Assembly: GCA_031446165.1 (NCBI GenBank)
Contig: CP132905.1
Span: 310,001 to 374,000 of the forward strand
Reading direction: 5' to 3'
Source: Arsenophonus sp031446165
GTDB taxonomy: Bacteria > Pseudomonadota > Gammaproteobacteria > Enterobacterales > Enterobacteriaceae
DNA length: 64,000 nt
Part shown: positions 9,740-19,814 of the stretch, in pieces
Numbering within the stretch: position 1 is the first letter of the stretch
Layout of the letters: each line of letters begins with the position of its first letter
Translations under genes and position numbers: made by a program
The notes under the pieces: model-generated
What the model was told of the DNA's origin: nothing
Databases searched by the model: none
The model's input: only the letters and a program-made list of their open reading frames with translations

Positions 9740-10609
9740 TTAATATTGATTAATATTAGCGCGGAATATATGCAAGGGAGAACGATTAATACCTTTTGCA
9801 ATAAAACATTGTACCCATTTAGGGGCCCTATTTAATGTTTTATAGGCAGCTGATTGAGTTTTGAATTCACCAAAAACACAAGAACCTGTACCTGTAAGAC
9901 GCGATGATTTTGTATGTTGTTGCATCCATAAACTCAATTCTTCAACTTTAATAAATTTTTTTCTTACAATTTCTTCACAATCGTTTACGTATTTTTTTTT
10001 TAATAATTTTTTTAAAGATAGTTTTTCTGAATTTCTTTTTAATCCAATTTCAGAAAACACTTCTTGAGTAGAAATTGTTATTCCTGGATAAGCGACTAAA
10101 TACCATTTTTCTTTTAAATTGATTGGAAAAAGTTGATTTCCGATTCCTTCTGCAAAAGCCGAACGACCTTTTATAAAAAGTGGAATATCTGCGCCAAGTT
10201 GATTAGCAAGATTCATTAGTATTATATCATGAATATTAGTTTTCCAGTGGAAATTTAAAGCAATTAATGTTGTTGCTGCATTAGAAGATCCGCCACCTAT
10301 ACCTCCGCCAACAGGTAATTTTTTCTTAACATAAATATCTGCGCCTTGATAATTGTGTAACAATCCCATTTGCATACAGTAATTTTGTAATAGACGGGCA
10401 GCTTTAATAATAAGATTATTTTTTTCTATTATATTTATAAATGGTGTCATTAATTGGATTTTATTATCTTTACGTGATTTAATTATGATTTCATCACCAT
10501 AATTCAGCAATTGAAACAATGTTTGAATATTATGGTAACCGTCATTTCTTAAGCCAGTAATATGAAGAAATAAGTTAAGTTTTGCTGGTGAAGGCCAGTT
10601 TAAAATCAT
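9740..10609 (-). CDS. ispE: 4-diphosphocytidyl-2-C-methyl-D-erythritol kinase
   Basis: Fourth-step kinase of the MEP isoprenoid pathway. 289 residues (E. coli 283). GHMP-kinase features: N-terminal WPSPAKLNLFLHI with catalytic Lys, ATP-binding loop LPVGGGIGGGSSNAA near residue 95, conserved GADIPLF near 140, and the C-terminal SRLTGTGSCVF. Its start follows the lolB stop by three bases, so translation of lolB and ispE is probably coupled. Confidence 0.98.
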   Translation of the reverse strand: MILNWPSPAKLNLFLHITGLRNDGYHNIQTLFQLLNYGDEIIIKSRKDNKIQLMTPFINIIEKNNLIIKAARLLQNYCMQMGLLHNYQGADIYVKKKLPVGGGIGGGSSNAATTLIALNFHWKTNIHDIILMNLANQLGADIPLFIKGRSAFAEGIGNQLFPINLKEKWYLVAYPGITISTQEVFSEIGLKRNSEKLSLKKLLKKKYVNDCEEIVRKKFIKVEELSLWMQQHTKSSRLTGTGSCVFGEFKTQSAAYKTLNRAPKWVQCFIAKGINRSPLHIFRANINQY

Positions 10610-10612
10610 TAA

Positions 10613-11260
10613 TCAAAAATCCCAATTATTTATTTTTAGTTTAATATGTTTATCAGATTGTTGTAATTTAATATTATCTGGAAGTTTAATTTTATTTTTT
10701 GTTGAATAAGAAAGATAGCTTATGTCCCATATTTCCTTATTTTGTATGTATTGTATTGTTTTTAGAAGTCCATTTTTATTTAGTGTAAATGATGTTGCAT
10801 TATTTGGTAAACCAACTAACCAGTAAGGGAAGTTTTCTATAGGGATTTTTATATTAATTAATTGATGAATTAATTTTTCTGGATTTTGATTTGTATATTT
10901 TTTACCTTTTTTGTCTGTTATTGTAGTCAAATCTGGTGTTATATAAATTATGAATTCTGTAGTTCCTAACGGATTATTTAAAAATAGATAGTAATGTAAA
11001 AAATTGTTCTGTTTCCAAAAAAAATTAGCGTAGATTTTATTATTGCCATCAATATAACTAAAAGAACCTCTGGTATTAAATTTTGTTAATTTTATTAATT
11101 TTTTTTTATGAGTTATCCATTCTGTATTTGTTGTTTTATTGGTTGTTTTTTTGTTTGATGTTGATTTAAATGCGCAAGCAGTTAGTAAAATAGCAGATAA
11201 AAAAATGATTGTATAAGTAAAACAAAATAGACTTGTAAAGTGTTTGTTATTTAGTATCAT
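10613..11260 (-). CDS. lolB: Outer-membrane lipoprotein receptor LolB
   Basis: LolB accepts lipoproteins from LolA and inserts them in the outer membrane. 215 residues (E. coli 207). Signal peptide with lipobox LLTACA, Cys near residue 29, then an asparagine- and threonine-rich linker. LolB-like segments include RGSFSYI, NPLGTTEFII, and YWLVGLPN. Divergence is high, but the position between hemA (divergent) and ispE is the exact E. coli arrangement. It implies a working Lol pathway and an outer membrane. Confidence 0.93.
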   Translation of the reverse strand: MILNNKHFTSLFCFTYTIIFLSAILLTACAFKSTSNKKTTNKTTNTEWITHKKKLIKLTKFNTRGSFSYIDGNNKIYANFFWKQNNFLHYYLFLNNPLGTTEFIIYITPDLTTITDKKGKKYTNQNPEKLIHQLINIKIPIENFPYWLVGLPNNATSFTLNKNGLLKTIQYIQNKEIWDISYLSYSTKNKIKLPDNIKLQQSDKHIKLKINNWDF

Positions 11261-11492
11261 AAATATTTCCTACATTCTTTATATATTACTTTTAGTAAAA
11301 TGTTATCAAAAAAAATGATAAATATAATGAAAATCTATATATTTATTTAGTGTATTTAATGTATATGTTTCATTATATAGTTATGTGAACTCACTAAAAT
11401 ATTTTTATAAAATTTATTTATGAAAGTTTATTAGTTTTTATGACATAACAAAAATATTTGTAAGTTATTTAATTATTTAAAATTGACTGAAC

Positions 11493-12755
11493 ATGACTTT
11501 ATTTGCACTCGGTATAAATCATAAAACTGCCCCAATAGCTTTACGTGAACGTTTAATTATTGAAGTAGAAAAAATTGAACATGTATTGGATAATTTATTA
11601 AAACAATCATTTGTTCATAGTGGGGTTGTATTATCCACATGTAATCGTACTGAACTATATTTAGTTGTTGATTTACAAGATATTTTACATGATAAATTGA
11701 TGCATTGGTTTTGTAGTTACCATTCTTTAAATATCAATGATGTTAGACAAAGTATATATTGGTATCAAGATAATGAAGTAGTTCATCATTTAATGCGTGT
11801 TGCTAGTGGATTAGATTCATTAGCATTGGGTGAACCGCAAATTTTAGGTCAAGTAAAACAAGCATTTTTAAAATCTAAAAATCATAAAAAAATATCTAGT
11901 GAACTTGAACGTTTGTTTCAACATTCATTTTTTGTAGCTAAACGTATTCGTACTGAAACACAAATTGGTGCTAATGCTGTTTCAATTGCTTTTGTGGCTT
12001 TTAGATTAGTATGTCAAGTTTTTAAATCTTTATCTGAATTAAACATCTTATTAATAGGTGCAGGTGAAACTATTGAACTTACTGTACGTCATCTATTGGA
12101 ATGTCATGTTAAACATGTAATTATAGCCAATCGAACACCTGAACGTGCTTTACGTATTGCTAAAATGATTAATGCTGAATTTATTAATTTAAGTGATTTG
12201 GATACTCGTTTACCTGAAGCTGATATTGTTATTACTTCTACTGCAAGTCCTGTCCCTATAATAGATGAAGTAATGGTAAAACGTGCAATGAGAGTTAGAC
12301 ACAATAAATTTATGTTATTAATTGATATTGCTGTTCCACGAGATATTGAACAAAATGTTAAAAAATTAAATAATATTTATCTTTATAGTATTGATGATTT
12401 AGAATTTATTATTCAAGAAAATATAAAAAAAAGAAAAATAGCTGCTATTCAAGCAGAAAGTATTATTGAAAAAGAAAGTGCTGATTTTATGCAGTGGTTA
12501 TGTTCTAAATCATTGATTAACATCATTCGTAACTATCGTAGACAGTCAGAAAGAATAAGAATTGTAATGGTAGGAAAAGCACTTGCTTCATTGCAAAATG
12601 GTGAAAATAGTGAAGTGGTAATTAATAAATTAACTTATCAGTTAATGAATCGTTTAATTCATGCACCAACTAAATCTCTTCAACAAGCAGTTTTAGACGG
12701 TGATATTAATCGTTTTAATATTTTGAAAGATAGTTTAGGATTGAAGCAAAAATAA
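11493..12755 (+). CDS. hemA: Glutamyl-tRNA reductase
   Basis: First committed step of C5 tetrapyrrole synthesis: reduces Glu-tRNA to glutamate semialdehyde. 420 residues (E. coli 418). N-terminal LGINHKTAP, catalytic cysteine in LSTCNRTELY near residue 50, GEPQILGQVK near 113, NAD(P)H-binding GAGET near 190, and C-terminal dimerisation region. Divergent from lolB with a 232-base shared promoter region, and first of the hemA-prfA-prmC-sirB1-kdsA block. Confidence 0.98.
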   Translation: MTLFALGINHKTAPIALRERLIIEVEKIEHVLDNLLKQSFVHSGVVLSTCNRTELYLVVDLQDILHDKLMHWFCSYHSLNINDVRQSIYWYQDNEVVHHLMRVASGLDSLALGEPQILGQVKQAFLKSKNHKKISSELERLFQHSFFVAKRIRTETQIGANAVSIAFVAFRLVCQVFKSLSELNILLIGAGETIELTVRHLLECHVKHVIIANRTPERALRIAKMINAEFINLSDLDTRLPEADIVITSTASPVPIIDEVMVKRAMRVRHNKFMLLIDIAVPRDIEQNVKKLNNIYLYSIDDLEFIIQENIKKRKIAAIQAESIIEKESADFMQWLCSKSLINIIRNYRRQSERIRIVMVGKALASLQNGENSEVVINKLTYQLMNRLIHAPTKSLQQAVLDGDINRFNILKDSLGLKQK

Positions 12756-12779
12756 AATATTCTGTAAGGTTTTAAAAAA

Positions 12780-13862
12780 ATGAAGGTTTCTATAATAAAA
12801 AAACTACAATTATTAGAAAGACGTTATGAAGAAATTCAGATATATTTAGGTAAGAGTGAAGTTATTAATAATCAAGAACGTTTTAAATTATTGCATCAAG
12901 AATATTCTCAGTTAACTGATTTAATTAAATGTTTTCAATCATGGCGTCTTCTTCAAGAAGAAATTGTTGCTACTAAAATATTACTAGATGATCCTGAATT
13001 ACATGAAATAGCTAATGAAGAACTTATAAAATTTAAAAAACGTAATGAAAAAATTGAAAAACAATTACAGATTTTGCTGATTCCAAAGGATCCAGATGAT
13101 GAAAAAAATTGTTTTTTAGAAATTCGAGCAGGTACTGGTGGTGATGAAGCTGCAATATTTGCTGGTGATCTTTTTAGGATGTATAATCGATATTCAGAAT
13201 CACGAGGTTGGTGTTTTGAAGTGATGCATTTAACTGAAGGAGAACATGGTGGATATAAAGAAATTATTATTAAAATTTCTGGTGATTCTGTATATGGGCG
13301 TCTAAAGTTTGAATCCGGTGGACATCGTGTTCAGCGTATACCAGCTACAGAATCTCAAGGACGCATTCATACTTCGTCTTGTATGGTTGCTATATTAGCT
13401 GAGATCCCAGTAAAAGAATTATCTGAAATTAATCTCAATGATTTAAGAATTGATACTTTTCGTTCATCAGGTGCTGGAGGACAACACGTTAATACCACTG
13501 AATCTGCCATTCGTATTACTCATATTCCTACCGGTATTGTAGTTGAGTGTCAAGATGAACGTTCACAACATAAAAATAAAGCTAAAGCTTTATCAGTGTT
13601 AGGTTCTCGCATTCGAGCAAAAGAGATGCAAAAACGTCGTGAAGCAGAAACATCAGAACGTCATAATTTATTGGGTTCTGGAGACCGTTCTGATAGAATA
13701 AGAACATATAATTTTCCACAAGGTCGTATTAGTGACCATAGAATTAATTTAACACTTTATCGTTTAGATGAAGTAATAAATGGAAAATTAGATTTATTAA
13801 TTCAACCTATTGTTGATGAATATCAAACAGATCAATTATCTTGTTTTTCAGAAGTGAAATAA
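12780..13862 (+). CDS. prfA: Peptide chain release factor 1
   Basis: Recognises UAA and UAG and triggers peptide release. 360 residues, as in E. coli. The codon-recognition PAT motif lies in RIPATESQGR near residue 187 and the catalytic GGQ in SGAGGQHVNTT near 235. Methylation of this Gln is done by PrmC, encoded directly downstream; the prfA stop and prmC start are adjacent. Confidence 0.99.
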   Translation: MKVSIIKKLQLLERRYEEIQIYLGKSEVINNQERFKLLHQEYSQLTDLIKCFQSWRLLQEEIVATKILLDDPELHEIANEELIKFKKRNEKIEKQLQILLIPKDPDDEKNCFLEIRAGTGGDEAAIFAGDLFRMYNRYSESRGWCFEVMHLTEGEHGGYKEIIIKISGDSVYGRLKFESGGHRVQRIPATESQGRIHTSSCMVAILAEIPVKELSEINLNDLRIDTFRSSGAGGQHVNTTESAIRITHIPTGIVVECQDERSQHKNKAKALSVLGSRIRAKEMQKRREAETSERHNLLGSGDRSDRIRTYNFPQGRISDHRINLTLYRLDEVINGKLDLLIQPIVDEYQTDQLSCFSEVK

Positions 13863-14714
13863 ATGAATTATAAAGATTGGTTATTTTATGCATCTAAAAA
13901 ATTAGTTGATAGTGATAATGCTAAATTAGATGTTGAAGTTTTATTAAAATATATAACAAAAAAAAAGAATACTGATTTTTTTGCATTTGGAGAAGTAGAA
14001 TTGACTTCTTATCAAAAAGAAGAGTTAGAGTATTTATTAGCGCGTCGTATTAAGGGGGAACCAATTGCTTATATAGTAGAGGAAAAGGAATTTTGGTCTT
14101 TGCCAATAAAGGTTTCTCCTGTTACTTTGATACCCCGTTGTGATACAGAATGTTTAGTTGAAAAATCTTTGTTGTTATTAGGTCATAAAAAATCAGCGAA
14201 GATATTAGATTTAGGAACTGGTAGTGGTTCTGTAGCATTGGCTTTAGCATCAGAACGTCCAGAATTACAGATAATAGGAGTTGATATTAGTGATTCAGTA
14301 ATTACTCTTGCAAAACTTAATGCATATAATTTAGCGATTAGAAATATAAAATTTTTAAAAAGTAATTGGTTTTCTTCACTACCTATTCAAAAATTTGATA
14401 TGATTGTCAGTAATCCACCTTATGTTGATGTAGATGATCCATGTTTAAAGCATGGTGATGTTCGTTTTGAACCAAAAACAGCATTGATTTCTGGCAATCA
14501 TGGATTAGCTGATATGGAATGTATAATTGAAAAATCTAATGATTATTTAGTTAATAGAGGGTGGCTTTTACTAGAACACGGGTGGTTACAAGGAAAAAAA
14601 GTAAGGGAATTATTTTGCTGTTTTAATTATCAACAAATAATAACTTTTAAGGATTATAGTGGTAATGAACGTGTTACAGTAGGTCAATGGAAAAATGATG
14701 AAAAGCATAGCTAA
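13863..14714 (+). CDS. prmC: Release factor glutamine methyltransferase
   Basis: Methylates the GGQ glutamine of release factors. 283 residues (E. coli 277). SAM-binding DLGTGSGSVALALA near residue 117 and catalytic NPPY near 185, with FEPKTAL after it. Contains an intact A9 run at 13958-13966, the same kind of tract that is shifted in hemD and cmoA. Its last 20 bases overlap sirB1; in E. coli sirB2 (ychQ) lies between them and is missing here. Confidence 0.98.
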   Translation: MNYKDWLFYASKKLVDSDNAKLDVEVLLKYITKKKNTDFFAFGEVELTSYQKEELEYLLARRIKGEPIAYIVEEKEFWSLPIKVSPVTLIPRCDTECLVEKSLLLLGHKKSAKILDLGTGSGSVALALASERPELQIIGVDISDSVITLAKLNAYNLAIRNIKFLKSNWFSSLPIQKFDMIVSNPPYVDVDDPCLKHGDVRFEPKTALISGNHGLADMECIIEKSNDYLVNRGWLLLEHGWLQGKKVRELFCCFNYQQIITFKDYSGNERVTVGQWKNDEKHS

Positions 14715-15507
14715 TTATGAATTTAATAAAGAACCGCTGATCGAAGGTATTATTTTTGTTTCTAAAATTATTCGTAAAGATTTTCCTGTTGAAGCGGTTA
14801 ATAATCAATTGGCATTTCTTGTAGAAGAAGCAAAAAAAGTAATATTAAATGATGATGATATAAAGAAACAGGTATCTATTTTAATACAGTTATTTTATCG
14901 AGATTGGTTATTTAGTGGTGTAGCTGGGATTTATTCGCTTTCGGAGGCACTTTGGTTGGATAAAGTTTTAGTAAAAAGACAAGGAGCGTCTGTTTCATTA
15001 GGTACAATTTTTTTGCATGTTGCAGATCAATTGGAATTGCCAGTTATACCTATTGTTTTTTTAACTCAGCTAATTTTGTGTATTCGTCTTGATAATGGTA
15101 CTGCATGGTATATTAACCCAACAAATGGTGAAACACTTACTGAACAGATGCTTGATTTATGGATTAAGGGAACTATTAGTCCTTTTTCAAATTTAACTAG
15201 AAAAGATATAGAAGCAACTGAAAATAAAATTATTATACGTAAAATGTTTGATACTATAAAAGCTGCTTTAATGGAAGAAAAAAAAATGGAACAAGCATTA
15301 AAAGTTTGTGAAACGTTATTAATTTTTGACCCGAAAGATCCTTATGAAATACGTGATAGGGGTTTAATTTTTGCTCATCTTGAGTGTAATCATGTAGCAA
15401 TTTCTGACTTAAATTATTTTGTTGAGCAATGCCCAGAAGATCCTGTCTCCGAAATGATAAAAATGCAAATTTATTCAATAGAAGGACAGCAAGTTACATT
15501 ACATTAA
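14695..15507 (+). CDS. sirB1: SirB1 family protein (YchA)
   Basis: Transglutaminase-like/TPR protein of unknown molecular function, conserved between prmC and kdsA in enterobacteria. 270 residues (E. coli 269). Conserved segments: YEFNKEPL near residue 8, SEALWLDKVL near 80, QGASVSLGTI near 97, INPTNGE near 141, and the TPR-like end DPYEIRDRGLI and YFVEQCPEDP. The start could be either of two adjacent ATG codons, both inside the prmC end. The overlap likely arose when sirB2 was deleted. Confidence 0.92.
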   Translation: MMKSIANYEFNKEPLIEGIIFVSKIIRKDFPVEAVNNQLAFLVEEAKKVILNDDDIKKQVSILIQLFYRDWLFSGVAGIYSLSEALWLDKVLVKRQGASVSLGTIFLHVADQLELPVIPIVFLTQLILCIRLDNGTAWYINPTNGETLTEQMLDLWIKGTISPFSNLTRKDIEATENKIIIRKMFDTIKAALMEEKKMEQALKVCETLLIFDPKDPYEIRDRGLIFAHLECNHVAISDLNYFVEQCPEDPVSEMIKMQIYSIEGQQVTLH

Positions 15508-15558
15508 TAAATGTAAATTTTTATTAGATTGTTTCAAGATGTATAAAAGATTAAATAT

Positions 15559-16416
15559 ATGCAAAATAAAATAATATGTATTGATAATATTAATATAGCT
15601 AATAATTTACCATTTGTGTTATTTGGTGGTTTAAATGTACTTGAATCACGTGATTTAGCAATGAGAGTTTGTGAACATTATATAAAAGTAACAAATAAGC
15701 TTAATATTCCTTATATTTTTAAGGCATCTTTTGATAAAGCTAACCGTTCTTCTTTTTATTCCTATCGTGGACCTGGATTGGAGAAAGGATTAAAAATTTT
15801 AGAAGAAGTAAAAAATATTTTTGGTGTTAAAATTTTGACTGATGTACATGATCCGACTCAAGTAATCCCTGTTTCAAAACTTGTCGATGTTATTCAATTA
15901 CCAGCATTTTTAAGTCGTCAAACAAATTTAATTGAAGCTTTAGCTAAAACTGGTTCAGTTATTAATATTAAAAAACCCCAATTTATGAGTCCTGGACAAA
16001 TAGGAAATATTATAGAAAAATTTAAACAATTTGGGAATGAGAGAATTATTCTTTGTGAACGTGGTGTAAATTTTGGTTATGATAATTTAGTAGTTGATAT
16101 GTTAGGTTTTAATGTAATGATGAAAATATCAGGTGGTTCTCCTATCATTTTTGATGTTACTCATGCATTACAATGTCGTGACCCATTTAGTGTTTTTTCT
16201 GGTGGCCGTCGGGAACAAATTTTTGAATTAGCTAGAGCTGGTATGGGGATAGGTTTAGCTGGATTATTTGTGGAAGCTCACCCTGACCCTGATAAGGCAA
16301 AATGTGATGGAGCATCTGCATTGCCATTATTAAAATTATTTCCTTTTTTAGAACAAATTAAAGCAATAGATGATTTAGTAAAAAGTTTTCCAAATGAATG
16401 TGATATTTTAAATTAA
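15559..16416 (+). CDS. kdsA: 3-deoxy-D-manno-octulosonate 8-phosphate synthase
   Basis: Condenses PEP and arabinose 5-phosphate to KDO8P for the LPS inner core. 285 residues (E. coli 284). Conserved PEP-binding FKASFDKANRSS near residue 54, LTDVHDP near 94, IQLPAFLSRQTNL near 112, NIKKPQFMSPGQ near 136, and DVTHALQ near 200. Retention shows that this symbiont still makes LPS, in line with lolB, lptM and lapA. End of the hemA block. Confidence 0.98.
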   Translation: MQNKIICIDNINIANNLPFVLFGGLNVLESRDLAMRVCEHYIKVTNKLNIPYIFKASFDKANRSSFYSYRGPGLEKGLKILEEVKNIFGVKILTDVHDPTQVIPVSKLVDVIQLPAFLSRQTNLIEALAKTGSVINIKKPQFMSPGQIGNIIEKFKQFGNERIILCERGVNFGYDNLVVDMLGFNVMMKISGGSPIIFDVTHALQCRDPFSVFSGGRREQIFELARAGMGIGLAGLFVEAHPDPDKAKCDGASALPLLKLFPFLEQIKAIDDLVKSFPNECDILN

Positions 16417-17286
16417 TATTTAAATTGATAAGATATAAATTTAATAAATTTTTTAATAAAAAATATTTTTAAATTTCATTAATATTTTTATAAAATAATT
16501 GTATTAAATCAATTTTAGTATTTAAATAAAAATTATTATTTTTTTACGAGATGTGTATTCTATTAAAACTATTAAAATACATAATACTCTATTGGATTTT
16601 ATTTTTATATATTAAAGAAAATTTTTATTACTAATTTTATATATACTGTAACTTTTTTTGTATTAGAGATATTTTTTCAGTAAGTCTATGTTTGATAGAA
16701 AATTTCTATATTTTATATTTTCATAATAAAAAATTGATGTTAGATATTTTGTTAATTTTAGTAAAATTAATTTCATCTATTTTTTAATAAAATTTATTTT
16801 ATTTTCTATTGTTTTGCATATTATGTTAATTGTATTGCAATGTAATTGCAATCATAGTTCATTGCTATAAACTTTATTTATAACATTATATAATCTATTG
16901 TAATAAATTTTCATTTTTTATTAAACTTATTGTTTGTAATTTATCTATTTTTATAGATTTATACTGAAAAATGGTAAAATCTTATTTTTCTAGATGCGTA
17001 TTTTCATAAATTTTAAAAATATAGAAGGATTAATACAAAATATTTCACAATATTAATTCAAAATGTTAATTATAATAAATATGTAAAATTTATTTTTAGT
17101 TTTTTAGTCTATAATTAGCTTTTTAAGCATTACTATTAATAATATTTTTTGTTGCTTATTTTTTTTTGTAAATATTTTTAAAGTTTATTATTTTTTTTCA
17201 TGAAACAAGTTTTATGAATCATTTTACATTTATTGTATAAATTTTATTATAAAGCAGCTAATAATCATGAAAATGTTTTTATTTTA
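16417..17286. other. Gene-free spacer
   Basis: About 870 bases between kdsA and tRNA-Ser. AT-rich with no supported gene. The only structure noted is a pair of 8-bp palindromes, ATTGCAAT at 16834-16841 and again at 16845-16852, three bases apart. Confidence 0.6.
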
Positions 17287-17376
17287 TGGCGGTGAGAAAG
17301 GGATTCGAACCCTTGATACAATTTAATGTATACATACTTTCCAGGCATGTTCTTTAAGCCACTCAGACATCTCACC
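17287..17376 (-). tRNA. tRNA-Ser (anticodon GGA)
   Basis: Class II tRNA on the minus strand. Acceptor GGTGAGA/TCTCACC (with one mismatch-free closure), anticodon loop CTGGAAA reading GGA, long variable arm, T-arm with TTCGAAT. Closely follows E. coli serW/serX. Unlike the other tRNAs of this window, GCCA is encoded at the 3' end (17290-17287). Confidence 0.96.
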
Positions 17377-17847
17377 GTGTGAGAGAAATTTATAGGTTCA
17401 TTCTCATGTTATAGTTTTATGAAAAATCAATATTTTTATTTCTTATATATAATTTATGTGATTAGTTATCAATATGCAAATAAATGTTTTTATGTATCAT
17501 TTATATTTTAGGTTTTTTATTGAAATTACTATTATAGTATACATTACTTTTTAAGTAAAATGAGATTATAGATTATTCAAAAAGTATTTATTTTTGATTT
17601 TAGTAAAATCCAAATTTATAGGTTATAAATATAGTTGTTGTTAGAGAACAATATAAAAATATTTTCTCTTTGTCATATCTTCTGATAGTATAATTTTATA
17701 GTTTTACCTGAGTAGATCCAAAGTTATAATATAGATTTTTTTATTTAAAAATTGTAAAATAAATAGTTGTTATAAATATAATATATTTGAAGATAACTGC
17801 TATAATTTATAAAATTTATTACAGTGGATTTTTAATAAAAATATTAT
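17377..17847. other. Gene-free spacer upstream of murJ
   Basis: About 470 AT-rich bases. No gene recognised. The murJ promoter must lie here, but base composition makes any -10 guess unreliable. Confidence 0.5.
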
Positions 17848-19368
17848 ATGAATTTATTAAGAACATTAGCGTCAATAAGTTCCATGACCATATTTTCTAG
17901 AATGTTAGGATTTATTCGTGATGCTATTATTGCACGTTTTTTTGGTGTTGGTGTAGAAACAGACGCTTTTGTTATTGCTTTTAGATTACCAAATCTTTTG
18001 CGTCGTATTTTTGCAGAAGGTGCATTTTCTCAAGCTTTTGTTCCTATATTAGCAGAATATAAAGATAAAAAATCTGATGATGTAACCCGTATGTTTATTG
18101 CTAATGTTGCTGGTTTTTTAACGTTAATTTTAGCAATGATTGTATTAATTGGTATATCTAGTACACATTGGATTATTTATCTCATTACACCTAGTGTTAG
18201 TGAGATAACTAATAAATTTGATTTAACTCTTTGTTTGTTAAAAATCATCTTTCCTTATATATTTTTTATTTCTTTAGTATCTTTAACTGGTGCGATTTTA
18301 AATACTTGGAGTTTTTTTGCTGTCCCTGCTTTTACACCTGTTTTACTTAATATTAGCATGATTATTGCAGTGTTGTTTTTAGCGCCATATTGTAAACCTC
18401 CGATTTTAGCGCTAGGATGGGGAATTTTAATAGGAGGTATACTACAATTATTTTATCAATTACCTTTTTTAAAAAAAATAAATATGTTGGTATTACCTTG
18501 TATTTCTTTTAAAAATAGAGATATGTGGCGTGTAATTAAGTCAATGGGACCATTGGTGATTGCTGCTTCCATAAGTCAAATTTCTTTAATTATGAATACT
18601 ATGTTTGCTTCTTTTTTGCGTGCAGGATCTGTATCATGGATATATTATGCTGATAGATTAATGGAATTGCCTAATGGGGTATTAGGTGTGGGATTAGGTA
18701 CTATTTTGTTACCTGCTTTGGCGAAAAGCGTTTCAATTGGTGATGAAAAAGAATACCAACGTTTAATAAACTTAGGTTTAAAACTTTGTTTTTTATTGGC
18801 ATTACCTTGTTCGATAGCACTTGCTATTTTAGCTCATCCGTTAACAGTTTCACTTTTTCAATATGGTAACTTTACTTCTTATGATTCAATAATGACACAA
18901 TATACTTTAATTGCTTATTGTAGCGGATTAATGGGAGTAATTGTAGTTAAGGTTTTAGCGCCTGGATTTTATTCTAGAAAAGATATTAAGACTCCGTTAA
19001 GGATTGCAGTTATTACTTTAATTTTAACGCAATTAATGAATTTTATTTTTGTGGATTTCTTAAAGCATGTTGGATTAGCATTATCACTGGCTTTATCGTC
19101 ATGTTTTCATGCTTTAATGCTTTATTTAGAATTACGTCGTAAAAAATTATTTTATCCTTTAGCCGGATGGGGTAAATTTTTGTTAAAATTAATGATAGCT
19201 TTAATTGTCATGATATTTGTCTTATTGCTCATATTAAATTTTATGCCAATTTGGGAACAAGGTAATATGCTGGCACGTATTTTTCGGTTATTTTCGGTAA
19301 TTTTGATTACTGCTATAAGTTATTTCAGTACTTTATTTATTTTAGGTTTGCGGTTACGAGATTTTTAA
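17848..19368 (+). CDS. murJ: Lipid II flippase MurJ (MviN)
   Basis: Inner-membrane MOP-family flippase that exports lipid II for peptidoglycan. 506 residues (E. coli 511) with about 14 predicted membrane spans. Conserved N-terminus RTLASISSMTIFSRMLGFIRD, then GVGVETDAF, FRLPNLLRRIFAEGAFSQAF near residue 50, and central SWIYYADRLMELPNGVLG near 265. Full length suggests a functional cell wall pathway. Confidence 0.98.
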   Translation: MNLLRTLASISSMTIFSRMLGFIRDAIIARFFGVGVETDAFVIAFRLPNLLRRIFAEGAFSQAFVPILAEYKDKKSDDVTRMFIANVAGFLTLILAMIVLIGISSTHWIIYLITPSVSEITNKFDLTLCLLKIIFPYIFFISLVSLTGAILNTWSFFAVPAFTPVLLNISMIIAVLFLAPYCKPPILALGWGILIGGILQLFYQLPFLKKINMLVLPCISFKNRDMWRVIKSMGPLVIAASISQISLIMNTMFASFLRAGSVSWIYYADRLMELPNGVLGVGLGTILLPALAKSVSIGDEKEYQRLINLGLKLCFLLALPCSIALAILAHPLTVSLFQYGNFTSYDSIMTQYTLIAYCSGLMGVIVVKVLAPGFYSRKDIKTPLRIAVITLILTQLMNFIFVDFLKHVGLALSLALSSCFHALMLYLELRRKKLFYPLAGWGKFLLKLMIALIVMIFVLLLILNFMPIWEQGNMLARIFRLFSVILITAISYFSTLFILGLRLRDF

Positions 19369-19496
19369 TACATGACATTTATTTTAAATTTAAGAAATTT
19401 TCTATCATAATAAAAACTTGCGGATATTTATTGTTAATTATCTTGTTTATATATTTTAAGACAATAAAATCACAAAAGTCTAAAGATTATGTTTTG

Positions 19497-19571
19497 TGCG
19501 TCTGAGTGGATTTGAACCACCGACGTCCACCATGTCAAGGTGGTACTCTAACCAAACTGAGCTACAGACGC
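19497..19571 (-). tRNA. valV: tRNA-Val (anticodon GAC)
   Basis: Minus strand. Acceptor GCGTCTG/CAGACGC fully paired, anticodon stem CCACC/GGTGG with loop TTGACAT, anticodon GAC. In E. coli two copies (valV, valW) lie near the riboflavin synthase gene; here one copy lies before ribE. The tail is ACAA, so CCA is not encoded. Confidence 0.96.
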
Positions 19572-19814
19572 AATAAGAAATTAATAATTTAAATAATATA
19601 TTATCATAATAAATAATAAATTTGATTTTATCAAGTTTGTTGTTATTTTAGTTGATATTTAAATAATTCATAAATAATTTAAAAATTATTATTTTTATCA
19701 GATATATTAAATCAAATTTTATTTATTATCTTAGTTTTTTGTTGTTTATGAGTTCTTGTGTTTTCATTTTTAATAATTATAGTTAATCTTTTATTAAATT
19801 TAGGAATGAAGTGC

